From Opitutaceae bacterium (lineage in GTDB: Bacteria; Verrucomicrobiota; Verrucomicrobiia; Opitutales; Opitutaceae): a stretch of 64,000 nt of DNA. The notes beneath the pieces are model-generated. The model saw only the letters and a list, made by a program, of their open reading frames with translations, did no database searches and was not told where the DNA came from. Positions 26,612 to 36,027 of the stretch are shown one piece after another (the stretch's first letter is position 1; the number at the start of each line of letters is the position of its first letter). Both the position numbers and the translations under genes were made by a program. The stretch covers positions 1 to 64,000 of the forward strand of contig JAEUGY010000054.1 of NCBI GenBank assembly GCA_016794625.1, read 5' to 3'.

Positions 26612-29422
26612 ATGAAGTCTCTTGTCATTGCCGAAAAACCCTCCGTCGCGGCCGATTTAGCGCGCGCACTCGGCAAAGTTCCGAAGAAGGGCGACGTCTA
26701 CGAAAACGATGCTTACGTCATCGCCTCGGCAGTCGGCCATCTGGTCGAACTCGAGATGCCAGAGGACATTGACAAGAAAAAATACGGCTTCTGGCGCCTG
26801 GAAACCCTGCCGATCATTCCGGAGAAATTCGGACTGAAACCGATCGCCGATTCCAAGGACCGGTTCGATTTGCTGAAGAAGCTTCTGGTGCGAAAGGACG
26901 TCGATCAGGTGATCAATGCCTGCGACGCCGGTCGCGAAGGCGAACTCATTTTCGTCTACATTTACCAGCTCGCGAAATGTAAACTACCGGTGAAACGCGC
27001 GTGGATGCAGACCATGACGATGGACGGCATCGCCGAGGCATTCCGCAACCTGCGCGACGGTTCGCAGCTCGCCGGCCTGGCTGACGCCGCACGCTGTCGA
27101 TCGGAGAGCGACTGGCTGATCGGCATCAACGGCACCCGCGCCATCACCAAGCGCATGTTCGGTTCGCGGGCTGGCAATGTCGCCTCCGTCGGCCGCGTCC
27201 AGACCCCTACCCTGGCCATCGTGTTCAACCGCGAACTCGAGATCCGCAACTTCAAGCCGCGTGCCTTCTGGCGCGTGACCGCCCAGTTTCAAATCACCAA
27301 GGGAACCTACGAGGGCGTCTATCAAAGGGCCAACTACAAGAAGGTCGAAAACGACGAGCATGACCGCATCGACCGGGTGTGGAACAAGGCACTGGCTGAG
27401 GCCGTGGTCGCCGCCTGTCAGGGCAAACCCCTCGCCGCCGTCACGGAAGACAAGAAGTCCTCCAATCAAAGCAGCCCTCGGCTTTACGATCTCACCACGC
27501 TGCAACGCGAAGCCAACAACCGGTTTGGTCTGCCGGCCCGTCGCACCTTGCAGATCGCCCAGGCGCTCTACGAAAGGCACAAGGTCATCACCTACCCCCG
27601 CACCGACTCGCGTGCGCTGCCCGAAGACTACATTCCCACCTGCCGCCAGACCCTGGGAAATCTGCGGGGCGACCTGTCGTCTCACGCCCAGACCGTGCTG
27701 ACTCAAGGCTGGCTGCGGCCCAACAAGCGCATTTTCAATAACGCGCAAATCTCGGATCACTTCGCCATCATCCCGACGACCACGGAGCCGCAATCGCTCG
27801 ACGAGATGGAGTCGAAAATCTACGACATGATTGCGCGCCGGTTTGTCGCGACCTTCTTCCCCCCGGCAGAATTCGACATCACCACACGCATCAGCACGGT
27901 GGCGCCCGGACACGATTTCAAAACCGAAGGCAAAGTGCTCACCTCTCCCGGCTGGCTGGCGGTCTATGGGAAGGCGACCGTCGACGATGACTCACCCGAC
28001 TCCAAGGCGTTGCCCGCCCTGAGTCCGGCTGATGCCGGGAAAGCGACGACGACGGAGGTTCAGCTCCACGCCGAGACGACCAAACCACCTCCGCGCTACA
28101 CGGAAGCCACCCTCCTCTCCGCCATGGAGGGCGCCGGCAAGCTGATCGACGACGAGGAGTTCGCCGAGGCGATGAAGGAGCGAGGCCTGGGCACGCCCGC
28201 CACCAGGGCGGACACCATCGATGGTCTGATCAATCAGAAGTACATGGAGCGCAACCAGCGCGAACTTGTGCCGACCACCAAGGCGGAGTCGCTGATCGAG
28301 TTCCTGGCCGCCGTCAAGGCGGACGCCCTGACCAAACCCGACATGACCGGCCAGTGGGAGTACAAGCTCCGTCAGATGGAGCACAACCAGTTTCCCCGCG
28401 ACAAGTTCATGGCGGAAATCGTCGAGGTCACCAAGGGCATCGTCGACCGGACGAAGACGTTCGAAGAAGATGAATCGAATTCGCGGTTGACCGATCTCGT
28501 TTCCCCGACGGACGGAAAGCCGATGTATGAGACCCTCCGTGGATACAAATCCCAGGATGGAACCCTCATGATTTACAAGGTCATGAGCGGACGGAAGCTG
28601 GAGGAAACGGAAGTCCGCCAGTTGATCGCGACCGGGGAGATCGGACCGATCGATGGCTTTGTCTCCGCAAAAACCGGCAATCGATTTCCCTCCAAGATCA
28701 AGATTGTCGACGACGAAAAGAACCCCGGTCGGAAGAAGGCCGAACTCGACTTTGGAACCAAGGTCGATGTCGGAGGACTCGAGCCTTTCTGGGTCGATCC
28801 GAAGACCCGAGCCGAGCTGTGTGAAGCTCCCACCAACTACGTCCTGCGCGAGCGCGATGGCGAAGGCTGGAAGGAGACCTTCAAAGTGGGTCGCCTCATG
28901 TGCCAGAAACCCATCACCCGCGAGCTCGCCATCCAGCTGGTCGAGCGGCAGAAGACCGACCTCATTCAGGGATTCACCTCAAAAAAAGGTCGCCCGTTCG
29001 ACGCGTTTCTCATCCGGCAGGGAGCGAAAATCGCGTGGGAATTTCCGCCGCGCAAACCACGCGAATCCGCCAAGAACGCCGACGGCACGCCCCGCGCTCC
29101 GCGCAAGTCCAAAGCGCCCCTCGATCTCGAGAAAGCTCGCAAGTTGGGTGAAAGCAAAGTGCACGACGGGGACCTTTACGAAACACCCGACGCCTACGTG
29201 GTCGCAAAAAAGAACAGCGACGGATCACCGCGTGTCGTGTTCGAAATGAAACGCACCATCTGCGGCAAGGAAATCCTGGCCGAGGAAGTGGAACGCCTGG
29301 TCGAAACGGGCCGCACCGGATTGATCGACGGCCTCATGTCGAAGCGAGGAACCACCTTCAGCGCCTACTTTGTCTTGTCCAAGGACAAGAAGAAGACGGA
29401 TTTCGAATTCCCTCCGCGCTGA
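26612..29422 (+). CDS. topB: type IA DNA topoisomerase (topoisomerase III-like) with three C-terminal repeats
   Basis: This 936-residue enzyme relaxes or decatenates DNA through a 5' phosphotyrosine. The Toprim domain starts at MKSLVIAEKPSVA and has DAGREGE with Asp105. The catalytic tyrosine is Tyr328 in VITYPRTDSR. The body continues with ISDHFAIIPT, EGAGKLIDDEE and GLGTPATRADTI, as in TopB. From about residue 650 three copies of a small Toprim_Crpt-like module appear, each with a GxIxGFxSxKxGxxF core (GPIDGFVSAKTGNRF, DLIQGFTSKKGRPF, GLIDGLMSKRGTTF). No Cys4 zinc fingers are seen. Whether it is the only type IA enzyme cannot be told here. Confidence 0.93.
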   Translation: MKSLVIAEKPSVAADLARALGKVPKKGDVYENDAYVIASAVGHLVELEMPEDIDKKKYGFWRLETLPIIPEKFGLKPIADSKDRFDLLKKLLVRKDVDQVINACDAGREGELIFVYIYQLAKCKLPVKRAWMQTMTMDGIAEAFRNLRDGSQLAGLADAARCRSESDWLIGINGTRAITKRMFGSRAGNVASVGRVQTPTLAIVFNRELEIRNFKPRAFWRVTAQFQITKGTYEGVYQRANYKKVENDEHDRIDRVWNKALAEAVVAACQGKPLAAVTEDKKSSNQSSPRLYDLTTLQREANNRFGLPARRTLQIAQALYERHKVITYPRTDSRALPEDYIPTCRQTLGNLRGDLSSHAQTVLTQGWLRPNKRIFNNAQISDHFAIIPTTTEPQSLDEMESKIYDMIARRFVATFFPPAEFDITTRISTVAPGHDFKTEGKVLTSPGWLAVYGKATVDDDSPDSKALPALSPADAGKATTTEVQLHAETTKPPPRYTEATLLSAMEGAGKLIDDEEFAEAMKERGLGTPATRADTIDGLINQKYMERNQRELVPTTKAESLIEFLAAVKADALTKPDMTGQWEYKLRQMEHNQFPRDKFMAEIVEVTKGIVDRTKTFEEDESNSRLTDLVSPTDGKPMYETLRGYKSQDGTLMIYKVMSGRKLEETEVRQLIATGEIGPIDGFVSAKTGNRFPSKIKIVDDEKNPGRKKAELDFGTKVDVGGLEPFWVDPKTRAELCEAPTNYVLRERDGEGWKETFKVGRLMCQKPITRELAIQLVERQKTDLIQGFTSKKGRPFDAFLIRQGAKIAWEFPPRKPRESAKNADGTPRAPRKSKAPLDLEKARKLGESKVHDGDLYETPDAYVVAKKNSDGSPRVVFEMKRTICGKEILAEEVERLVETGRTGLIDGLMSKRGTTFSAYFVLSKDKKKTDFEFPPR

Positions 29423-29572
29423 CATAAACGCAAAAAATAAGCGATAAAGACTCCTGTGATTCCCCCCGCCTCAAGATGCGCGCAAACAATGGCACCATCT
29501 GCGCGGAATAAACCCTTGTGGGTTCTTCCCGAGCCGCGCTAACTCAGCTTTGCTCAGCCTTCCTCAACGCAT

Positions 29573-30523
29573 ATGATCGTCACCACTGCGCAACTGTTCA
29601 AACACGCCTACGGCAAGTACGCTCTTGGCGCCTACAACATCAACAACGCCGAACAGGCGATGGGCCTGTTCAAGGGAGCCATCCAATCGAAGGCCCCGTT
29701 CATCATCCAGATTTCCAAGGGTGCACGCAGCTACACCGACAAGCGCATGCTTGAGGCCGTGATCCGCGCCGCCGGCGAGATCTTCCCCGAGGCGATCTTC
29801 GCGGTTCATCTGGACCACGGTGATGAAGCCACGTGCTACGATTGCATCAATTCCGGGTTCTTCAGCTCGGTCATGATTGATGCCTCACACGATCCGTTCG
29901 AAAAGAACGTGGAGATCACCAAGCGCGTCGTGGACGCCGCCCACGCCAAGGGCATCTCGGTCGAGGCGGAACTCGGTATGCTTGGCGGCGTGGAAGAGGA
30001 CATCAAGGTGGAGGACGGCCACGCCACGCTCACGAATCCGGTCGAGGCCGAGGAGTTTGTGAAGCGCACGGGCTGTGACTCCCTCGCGTGTGCGATCGGT
30101 ACGTCGCATGGCGCCTTCAAGTTCAAAGGCAAACAATCGCTGCACTTCGACGTGTTGGAGAAGATCAAGAGCCGTCTGCCTGGCTTCCCGCTGGTCATGC
30201 ACGGATCGTCATCCGTGCCGAAGGACGAGGTCGACCGGATCAATGCCGCGGGGGGCAAGATCAAGGATTCGGCTGGAGTCGACGTGAACGAATATCTGCC
30301 CGCCGCCCGCCTCGGCGTCACCAAGATCAACATCGACACCGATGGACGCCTCGTGTGGACCCGCGTGCACCGCGAGTTCTTCCGCGACAAGCCCTCCGAA
30401 TTCGATTTCCGTCCGCCGGGCAAGATCTTCATCGAAGAGTACGCCAAGTTCATCGCCAGCCGCAACACGCTGCTGGGTTCGGCGGGCCAATTGGAAGACC
30501 TGCGCGCGTCGCTCAAGAAGTAG
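29573..30523 (+). CDS. fba: class II fructose-bisphosphate aldolase
   Basis: This zinc enzyme of glycolysis and gluconeogenesis cleaves fructose 1,6-bisphosphate to dihydroxyacetone phosphate and glyceraldehyde 3-phosphate. The 316-residue protein has the metal site HLDHGD at 79-84, EAELGMLGGVEED, IGTSHGAFKF and VMHGSSSVP. It also has KINIDTDGRL near the C-terminus, which binds substrate phosphate. The start is ATG 29573 with no clear ribosome-binding site. The 150-bp upstream gap is free of genes and must hold its promoter. A strong intrinsic terminator follows at 30559-30592. Confidence 0.96.
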   Translation: MIVTTAQLFKHAYGKYALGAYNINNAEQAMGLFKGAIQSKAPFIIQISKGARSYTDKRMLEAVIRAAGEIFPEAIFAVHLDHGDEATCYDCINSGFFSSVMIDASHDPFEKNVEITKRVVDAAHAKGISVEAELGMLGGVEEDIKVEDGHATLTNPVEAEEFVKRTGCDSLACAIGTSHGAFKFKGKQSLHFDVLEKIKSRLPGFPLVMHGSSSVPKDEVDRINAAGGKIKDSAGVDVNEYLPAARLGVTKINIDTDGRLVWTRVHREFFRDKPSEFDFRPPGKIFIEEYAKFIASRNTLLGSAGQLEDLRASLKK

Positions 30524-30558
30524 ACCGCCGCCCCTTCGCGTGGTCGACTGACCCCCTT

Positions 30559-30592
30559 GGCGGACTGGACCTTGGTCCGGTCCGCCTTTTTT
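30559..30592 (+). terminator. intrinsic terminator after fba
   Basis: GGCGGACTGGAC-CTTG-GTCCGGTCCGCC forms a 12-pair GC-rich stem with one G-T pair and a four-base loop, immediately followed by six T residues (30587-30592). It lies 36 bp past the fba stop and just before the 3' end of menB on the other strand. Confidence 0.9.
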
Positions 30593-30607
30593 CTCAGCCG
30601 GCGGCCG

Positions 30608-31444
30608 TCAAGGCAACCAGGGGAACTTGCGGGCGTCAGGCTTTCGTTTTTCGCGCTGGGCCCCGTGGAACTCCTTCGCCTCGTCCGTCATGTAGTAGAG
30701 CAACGTCGCGTTCCCGGCCAGTTCCTGTATCCCGGACTGCCCGTCGAGCTCGGCGTTGAAGGCACTCTTCAGGGCTCGAATGGCGAGCGGACTGTGACCC
30801 ATGATCTCCCGTCCCCACTTGACCCCCTCGGCTTCCAACCCGGCCACCGGCACCACGGCGTTCACCAACCCCATGTCCAACGCCTCCTGGGCATTGTACT
30901 GCCGGCAGAGATACCAGATTTCCCGGGCCTTTTTCTGTCCGACGAGCCGGGCGAGGTAGCTTGAACCGAATCCGGCGTCGAAACTGCCCATCCGGGGCCC
31001 AACCTGTCCGAAAATCGCATTGTCCGCCGCCAACGTCAGGTCACACACCACGTGCAGCACATGCCCTCCTCCAATCGCATAGCCTGCCACCAGGGCAATC
31101 ACGACCTTGGGCATGGATCGGATCAGCTTTTGGAGGTCCAATACGTTGAGCCGCGGCACACCATCGCCGCCCACATACCCGGCATGACCCCGGACCGCCT
31201 GATCGCCACCGGCGCAAAAGGCGTACTTCCCATCCGTATGCGGTCCGGCCCCAGTCAGGAGGACCACGCCAATCGAGGAGTCCTCCCGCGCATCCAGAAA
31301 CGCGTTGAACAATTGCATCACCGTATCCGGGGTAAAGGCGTTCCGGCGATGCGGCCGGTTGATCGTGATCTTGGCAATGCCATCGATCTTGTGGTACAAA
31401 ATGTCCGAATAGGTCTTCGCCACCTTCCAATCCAGAGTACTCAT
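30608..31444 (-). CDS. menB: 1,4-dihydroxy-2-naphthoyl-CoA synthase
   Basis: MenB closes the second ring of menaquinone by converting O-succinylbenzoyl-CoA to 1,4-dihydroxy-2-naphthoyl-CoA. The 278-residue crotonase-fold protein shows [30 protein letters not shown] and [39 protein letters not shown] and the C-terminal [13 protein letters not shown] are diagnostic of MenB among crotonases. Other men genes lie elsewhere in this window (menD near 34-36 kb, menF near 39-41 kb), so the pathway is dispersed. The start is ATG 31444, divergent from kup. Confidence 0.97.
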   Translation of the reverse strand: MSTLDWKVAKTYSDILYHKIDGIAKITINRPHRRNAFTPDTVMQLFNAFLDAREDSSIGVVLLTGAGPHTDGKYAFCAGGDQAVRGHAGYVGGDGVPRLNVLDLQKLIRSMPKVVIALVAGYAIGGGHVLHVVCDLTLAADNAIFGQVGPRMGSFDAGFGSSYLARLVGQKKAREIWYLCRQYNAQEALDMGLVNAVVPVAGLEAEGVKWGREIMGHSPLAIRALKSAFNAELDGQSGIQELAGNATLLYYMTDEAKEFHGAQREKRKPDARKFPWLP

Positions 31445-31563
31445 GGTCCGGCCACGCTGCGCACTTCCGCCCCAACGTCAATGCACCGAGGTTGCAAGCA
31501 AACGTACGGCGAGAGGCGAAATCAGCTTGGAGACGGGATGGTAATGCCGATTCTCAGCGAACC

Positions 31564-33459
31564 ATGACCTCACCGCCGGCCGGTCAGGACTCCAACGCCG
31601 CTGTTCGCACCGCCCTTCTGGTCGGTGCGCTTGGCGTCGTGTTTGGAGACATCGGCACCAGCCCTCTTTACGCGTTTCGCGAGTCCATTGACCACCTCGC
31701 ACCGGCGGATCGCGTCGGCGGGGTGCTCGGCGTGCTTTCACTGATCTTTTGGTCGCTCATGGTCGTGGTCAGCTTGAAGTACACCACGGTCGTGATGAGG
31801 GCAGACAATCACGGCGAAGGCGGTATCTTCGCTTTGCTCTCCCTGAGCGGGCTCGATCGTCCCCAGGAAGGCCGGAAGCGACTTGTTCCCGGGGTGCTCA
31901 TCGTCTTGCTCGGCGCTTCCATGCTGTGTGGAGAGGGGGTTATCACGCCCGCCATTTCCGTGTTGAGCGCAGCCGAAGGGATAAAACTCATCATCCCGGC
32001 GGCAGAGCCCTATATTCTGCCGCTCAGCCTCGCCATTCTCGTGACCCTCTACGGCGTGCAACGCAAAGGCACCCACCGCATCGGGCAGTGGTTTGGTCCG
32101 ATCATGGCCATCTGGTTCCTGGTCCTGGGGGGCCTTGGCATCTACCACATGGTCGGCACCCCCGAGGTGCTCCGTTCTCTCAACCCCATGCACGGCTGGC
32201 ATCTGCTGCAAAACCATCCGTTGCACGCTTCGGCCATCCTCGGATCGGTGGTTCTCGCCATCACCGGGGTCGAGGCGCTGTACGCGGACATGGGGCATTT
32301 CGGGCGCCCGGCCATCATGCGCGCCTGGTATTTCTTGGTGCTGCCGGGGTTGACGCTCAATTACTTCGGACAGGGAGCGTACGTGCTCTCCCATCCCTAT
32401 GACAACGGCAACCCCTTCCTTTCACTCGCACCCGCGGGAGCTCCGCGCACAGCGCTGCTGATTCTGTCACTTTTCGCCGCCGTCATCGCCAGCCAGGCCC
32501 TCATCTCCGGCACGTATTCGCTGGTCCGGCAGGCCATCCAGCTCGGCTTCTTTCCACGTCTCAAGGTTCTGCATACCAACGCCCTTCACCAGGGGCAGAT
32601 CTACGTCCCGCTCGTCAACTCCCTGATGGCCATCGGCTCCATCGTGACGGTGCTCTTGTTCAAGTCCTCGTCCGCGCTGGCGGGTGCCTACGGCATCGCA
32701 GTGACGGGCGCGATGACCGCCACCACATTCACCCTGTTTTTCGCCGCCCGCCGGCGCTGGGGATGGTCGCTTCCGGCGGCGCTGGGCGCCTGTGCTGGTT
32801 TTGCCATCATCGATCTGGGCTTCCTCGCCGCCAACGTGCCCAAGATCGCCCACGGTGGCTGGCTGCCGCTGGCCATCGGCGCCGTCATCTTCGCCATCAT
32901 GCACACTTGGAAGAGCGGCCGCTCGGAAATCCAGGAACGCATCTACGGCAGCGCCGTGACCGAGCTGGAGCTTTCCAGCATCGCACGCAGCAAGAACATC
33001 GTTCGCGTGCCCGGCGGCGCTGTTTTTATGGTCGGTACACCCAAGGGCACACCGCTCGCCCTGCTCCACCATTTGAAGGCCAACAAGTGTCTGCAGCAGA
33101 CGGTGGTGCTGCTGACCATCACCACGCAGGACACTCCCCAGGTGGACGAGGACGACCGCATGAGCCTTGATTTCATGGGTGAGGGCGTCTGGCGCGCGAT
33201 CGGACGCTACGGATACATGGAGTCGCCTGACGTGAGCAAACTGGTCGAGCGGATCAAGAGCCAGGGCGTGCCAATCAATCCGATGGGGACGACCTATTAC
33301 TTCAACCGGGAGATGATCATCTCCGGCGGCAATGCGCGCATGTTCGAGTGGCAGAAGAATCTCTACGCCTTCCTTAGTCGCAATGCCACTCCGGTGAAGG
33401 ACTACTATCAGATCCTGCCGACACAGATCATCGAGATCGGACTGCCGGTTCAGCTATGA
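31564..33459 (+). CDS. kup: Kup/KUP-family potassium uptake protein
   Basis: This low-affinity K+/H+ symporter has 631 residues if it starts at ATG 31564. About 12 membrane helices fill residues 20-440. Diagnostic motifs are GVVFGDIGTSPLYAFRES, RADNHGEGGIFALL, GEGVITPAISVLSAAEG and GVEALYADMGHFG. The C-terminal cytoplasmic part has PGGAVFMVGTPKGTP and MGTTYYFNRE. An upstream in-frame start exists at 31492 but would add a charged extension. The next gene overlaps by ATGA. Confidence 0.96.
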   Translation: MTSPPAGQDSNAAVRTALLVGALGVVFGDIGTSPLYAFRESIDHLAPADRVGGVLGVLSLIFWSLMVVVSLKYTTVVMRADNHGEGGIFALLSLSGLDRPQEGRKRLVPGVLIVLLGASMLCGEGVITPAISVLSAAEGIKLIIPAAEPYILPLSLAILVTLYGVQRKGTHRIGQWFGPIMAIWFLVLGGLGIYHMVGTPEVLRSLNPMHGWHLLQNHPLHASAILGSVVLAITGVEALYADMGHFGRPAIMRAWYFLVLPGLTLNYFGQGAYVLSHPYDNGNPFLSLAPAGAPRTALLILSLFAAVIASQALISGTYSLVRQAIQLGFFPRLKVLHTNALHQGQIYVPLVNSLMAIGSIVTVLLFKSSSALAGAYGIAVTGAMTATTFTLFFAARRRWGWSLPAALGACAGFAIIDLGFLAANVPKIAHGGWLPLAIGAVIFAIMHTWKSGRSEIQERIYGSAVTELELSSIARSKNIVRVPGGAVFMVGTPKGTPLALLHHLKANKCLQQTVVLLTITTQDTPQVDEDDRMSLDFMGEGVWRAIGRYGYMESPDVSKLVERIKSQGVPINPMGTTYYFNREMIISGGNARMFEWQKNLYAFLSRNATPVKDYYQILPTQIIEIGLPVQL

Positions 33460-33914
33460 CGCCGCCGGCAGGATATCACATCAGAGCCATGCGGGCCTCC
33501 GACTACGCCGAGGCTCTGGCCCTGTGGCAGTCCTGCGAGGGAATTGGATTGAATGAGTCGGATACCCGGACCGGGGTGGAGTCGTTTCTGGAGCGCAACC
33601 CTGGGATGAGTCGGGTGGTGCGCACCCGCGAGGGGAACGGACTCGTGGCCGCCGTACTTTGCGGACACGATGGAAGGCGAGGCTACTTGCACCACCTGGC
33701 GGTCTCACCCGACCATCGCCGGCTCGGCCTTGGCCGCTGGCTCGTGCTCGACTGCCTGCGGGCGCTCCAGGACGCCGGTATTCCGAAGTGCAATCTCTTC
33801 CTCTATGCCGACAATCACGCCGGGCGCGAGTTCTGGCTCCGGGAAGGCTGGTCGGCTCGCACCGATCTGGTCGTTATTCAGCGGGTCACCAGCCCGGACC
33901 ATGGCCCTGGGTAG
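33456..33914 (+). CDS. GNAT-family N-acetyltransferase
   Basis: This 152-residue protein has the GNAT core: IRAMRASDYAEALALW at the N-terminus, LHHLAVSPDHRRLGLGRWL with the acetyl-CoA-binding RxxGxG/A pattern, and a C-terminal LYADNHAGREFWLREGW. It resembles the YpeA subgroup. The substrate is unknown. Its ATG overlaps the kup stop (ATGA), so it is translated from the kup mRNA. Potassium-related function is possible but not shown. It converges on menD with a 12-bp gap. Confidence 0.87.
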   Translation: MTPPAGYHIRAMRASDYAEALALWQSCEGIGLNESDTRTGVESFLERNPGMSRVVRTREGNGLVAAVLCGHDGRRGYLHHLAVSPDHRRLGLGRWLVLDCLRALQDAGIPKCNLFLYADNHAGREFWLREGWSARTDLVVIQRVTSPDHGPG

Positions 33915-33926
33915 GCCCGCGGGGGC

Positions 33927-35675
33927 TCAGACGTCGGCCAGAACCTCCCGCCCGGCCTCCTCTGAGACTCTCCCAAAGTGGCGTTTGCGGAAAGCGGCGT
34001 CCTGACGGCGATCTGTCCGGAATTCAAGTATCCGAAGACCCGACACAGGCAGCGACGTGAGCTCGCGCTCCAGCTCTCCCCACGTCGGCACGAGTCGATG
34101 GGCGACCCCGTAGGCTTCCGCCAGCCGGCCCAGGTCGACCTGTTGCGGCGTGGCAAAATAGTCTTCAAAGGGCGGGTTGTAGGCCGCGATCGAGAGGTGC
34201 TCAAAAATGCCTCCTCCCCGGTTGTTGATCACGACCACGGTCAGGGAACCGCGCAGTTTCGGGGCCAGCAGGAGTCCGTTCGTATCGTGCAGGAAGGCCA
34301 GGTCTCCCGTCAGGAGGACGGAGGGCGCGTGGCCGTGGGCCACCCCCAGCGCCGTGGACAAGGTTCCGTCGATCCCGTTGGCGCCGCGGTTGAAATAGAG
34401 ACGCTGGCCCCCTCCCTGGCACGGCCAGAAGTACTCAAGGTCGCGCACGGGCATGCTCGCCGCCACAAACACCGGCGTCGCCGGTGGCAGGACTTCTCCC
34501 AAGCGCGCAGCCACCCCTCCTTCAAAACCAGCAGCGGCCGGATCCTCGATCGCCGCCCGCAAGCGGGTGCGAGTCGCTTTTTCCGCTCGCTGCCACAGCG
34601 CGGAATACGCCGGATCCCGGGTGGGCGTTCCCTCGACCGCCACGGCTTCCACAGGGGCCACCAGCTGCCGGGTTCTACCGTGAAGTGGGTCACGGTTTGT
34701 CGGCCAGGGCGAAAGCAGAATCGTCTCGGCTTGCGACGTCTCCATCCACCCTCGGAGCACCTTGCTGGTCGGCCATCCTCCAAGGCAGATCACCTGCCGG
34801 GGCGTCAATTGGCGCGCGAGGGCTTCGTGGCGCAGGAATGTGTCGTAGGTCGTGATAATCCCGGCTTCCGCCGAGGCAAAGGCTCTCACCGGTGACAAGA
34901 CGTCCGCCAGGACCGGCCAACCCGTGGCCCGGGCGAGCGCGAGCACCGATTGCACATAGGAATGCGGATCCGCCGGGGCCGCCGCACCCGCCACGATCAG
35001 CCCCCGGGCGGTGGTTGAACGAAGCCAAAACGTCGCGTGCGTGCACGGAGCTTGGATCGGAATGAGATGTGAAAAGAAAGCCTCCTCATCACCCAGATCG
35101 ACCTCCACTCCGATCGCATCCGTGCGCGGAACCAATGGGTCCCGAAAGGGCAGATTGAGGTGAACCGGTCCCGGATAGGCACCGGCGGCCCGCTCCCACG
35201 CCTGGACCAGCGTCTGTCGCAGGTAGCGCAACCTCGCTTCACTCGCCTCCGGGACGCCCACCTCGTGCTGCCATCGCACATAGTCCCCATACAGCTTTTG
35301 CTGATCAATCGTCTGGCCGGAGTTGCAGGCGCGCATCTCCGGGGGGCGGTCCGCCGTCAAGACCAGGAGTGGCACCCCGCTCTCAGAGGCTTCAATCACT
35401 GCCGGGAAGTAATTCGCCGCCGCCGTGCCGCTGGTGCAGACCAAAACCACCGGTCGCTGGGATTGTTTGGCCAGGCCCAAGGCAAAGAAGCCCGCCGATC
35501 GTTCATCCAGCACCGGTATGCATTCCACCGCACGATGGGCCACCAAGGCGACGGTCAATGGGGTCGATCGCGAGCCGGGAGAAATCACCGCCTGCCGCAG
35601 ACCCAGCCTCACCAAGGTTTCCACCATGACACTACACCACCAGGTATTGGGCGTACGTTTATCGAGATTCGGCAT
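33927..35675 (-). CDS. menD: 2-succinyl-5-enolpyruvyl-6-hydroxy-3-cyclohexene-1-carboxylate synthase
   Basis: MenD is the thiamine-diphosphate enzyme that joins isochorismate and 2-oxoglutarate in menaquinone synthesis. The protein has 582 residues from ATG 35675 (MPNLDKRTPN). Visible motifs are ISPGSRSTPL, VLDERSAGFFALGLAK with the catalytic Glu, VLVCTSGTAAANYFPAVIEA, TADRPPEMRACNSGQTIDQ and the ThDP-binding region NRGANGIDGTLSTALG...LTGDLAFLHD. An in-frame start further upstream would add 18 residues without family similarity. The next same-strand men gene, menF, is 3.5 kb away. Confidence 0.96.
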   Translation of the reverse strand: MPNLDKRTPNTWWCSVMVETLVRLGLRQAVISPGSRSTPLTVALVAHRAVECIPVLDERSAGFFALGLAKQSQRPVVLVCTSGTAAANYFPAVIEASESGVPLLVLTADRPPEMRACNSGQTIDQQKLYGDYVRWQHEVGVPEASEARLRYLRQTLVQAWERAAGAYPGPVHLNLPFRDPLVPRTDAIGVEVDLGDEEAFFSHLIPIQAPCTHATFWLRSTTARGLIVAGAAAPADPHSYVQSVLALARATGWPVLADVLSPVRAFASAEAGIITTYDTFLRHEALARQLTPRQVICLGGWPTSKVLRGWMETSQAETILLSPWPTNRDPLHGRTRQLVAPVEAVAVEGTPTRDPAYSALWQRAEKATRTRLRAAIEDPAAAGFEGGVAARLGEVLPPATPVFVAASMPVRDLEYFWPCQGGGQRLYFNRGANGIDGTLSTALGVAHGHAPSVLLTGDLAFLHDTNGLLLAPKLRGSLTVVVINNRGGGIFEHLSIAAYNPPFEDYFATPQQVDLGRLAEAYGVAHRLVPTWGELERELTSLPVSGLRILEFRTDRRQDAAFRKRHFGRVSEEAGREVLADV

Positions 35676-36027
35676 AGGGAACTGATCCGACCCCAAGTCT
35701 ATCGACGAAGCTGCTTGAAGAAACATCAATCCTGCGATGCCGCAGACGGTTGACCGTGGTCGGCGGGCCCCAGAGCGCTCACTAAATCGACATAATTATC
35801 TACAATAAAACGGTATACAAAACAAAGGAACATGAGGGAAATGCGCGTCTAAATTCCGCTCACGACCACATGGGAGGATCGGACATTCTCCGCCGGAGTT
35901 TCCCCGGTTCGTCCAACTGTCAAGACTCCGTCAATTCGCCACTCGAAACCGGGTGATCGCGGTTTTTGGGCTTGTGAATTCCCGGTGCGACTCGTGACTG
36001 GAGAGCCCGTCTTTTGCCTTGTTCTGC
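35676..36027. other. 352-bp divergent intergenic region with an AT-rich core
   Basis: This is the longest stretch without a gene in the window. It separates divergent menD and the Ig/NHL protein gene. The part at about 35,785-35,850 is markedly AT-rich for this genome and contains TACAAT (35,801) and TATACA (35,814), which could serve as -10 elements. No convincing -35 pairs with them. The remaining 170 bp up to the next start has inverted-repeat character, but I cannot assign it to a known RNA family. Confidence 0.5.

Noticed and set aside
35935..36015. Sequence before the Ig/NHL gene with CCCGGTGCGACTC and CTGGAGAGCCCG, reminiscent of a cobalamin riboswitch core
   Set aside because: The conserved upstream elements and the spacing of the riboswitch are missing, and the downstream gene has no link to cobalamin. 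A covariance-model search would settle it.
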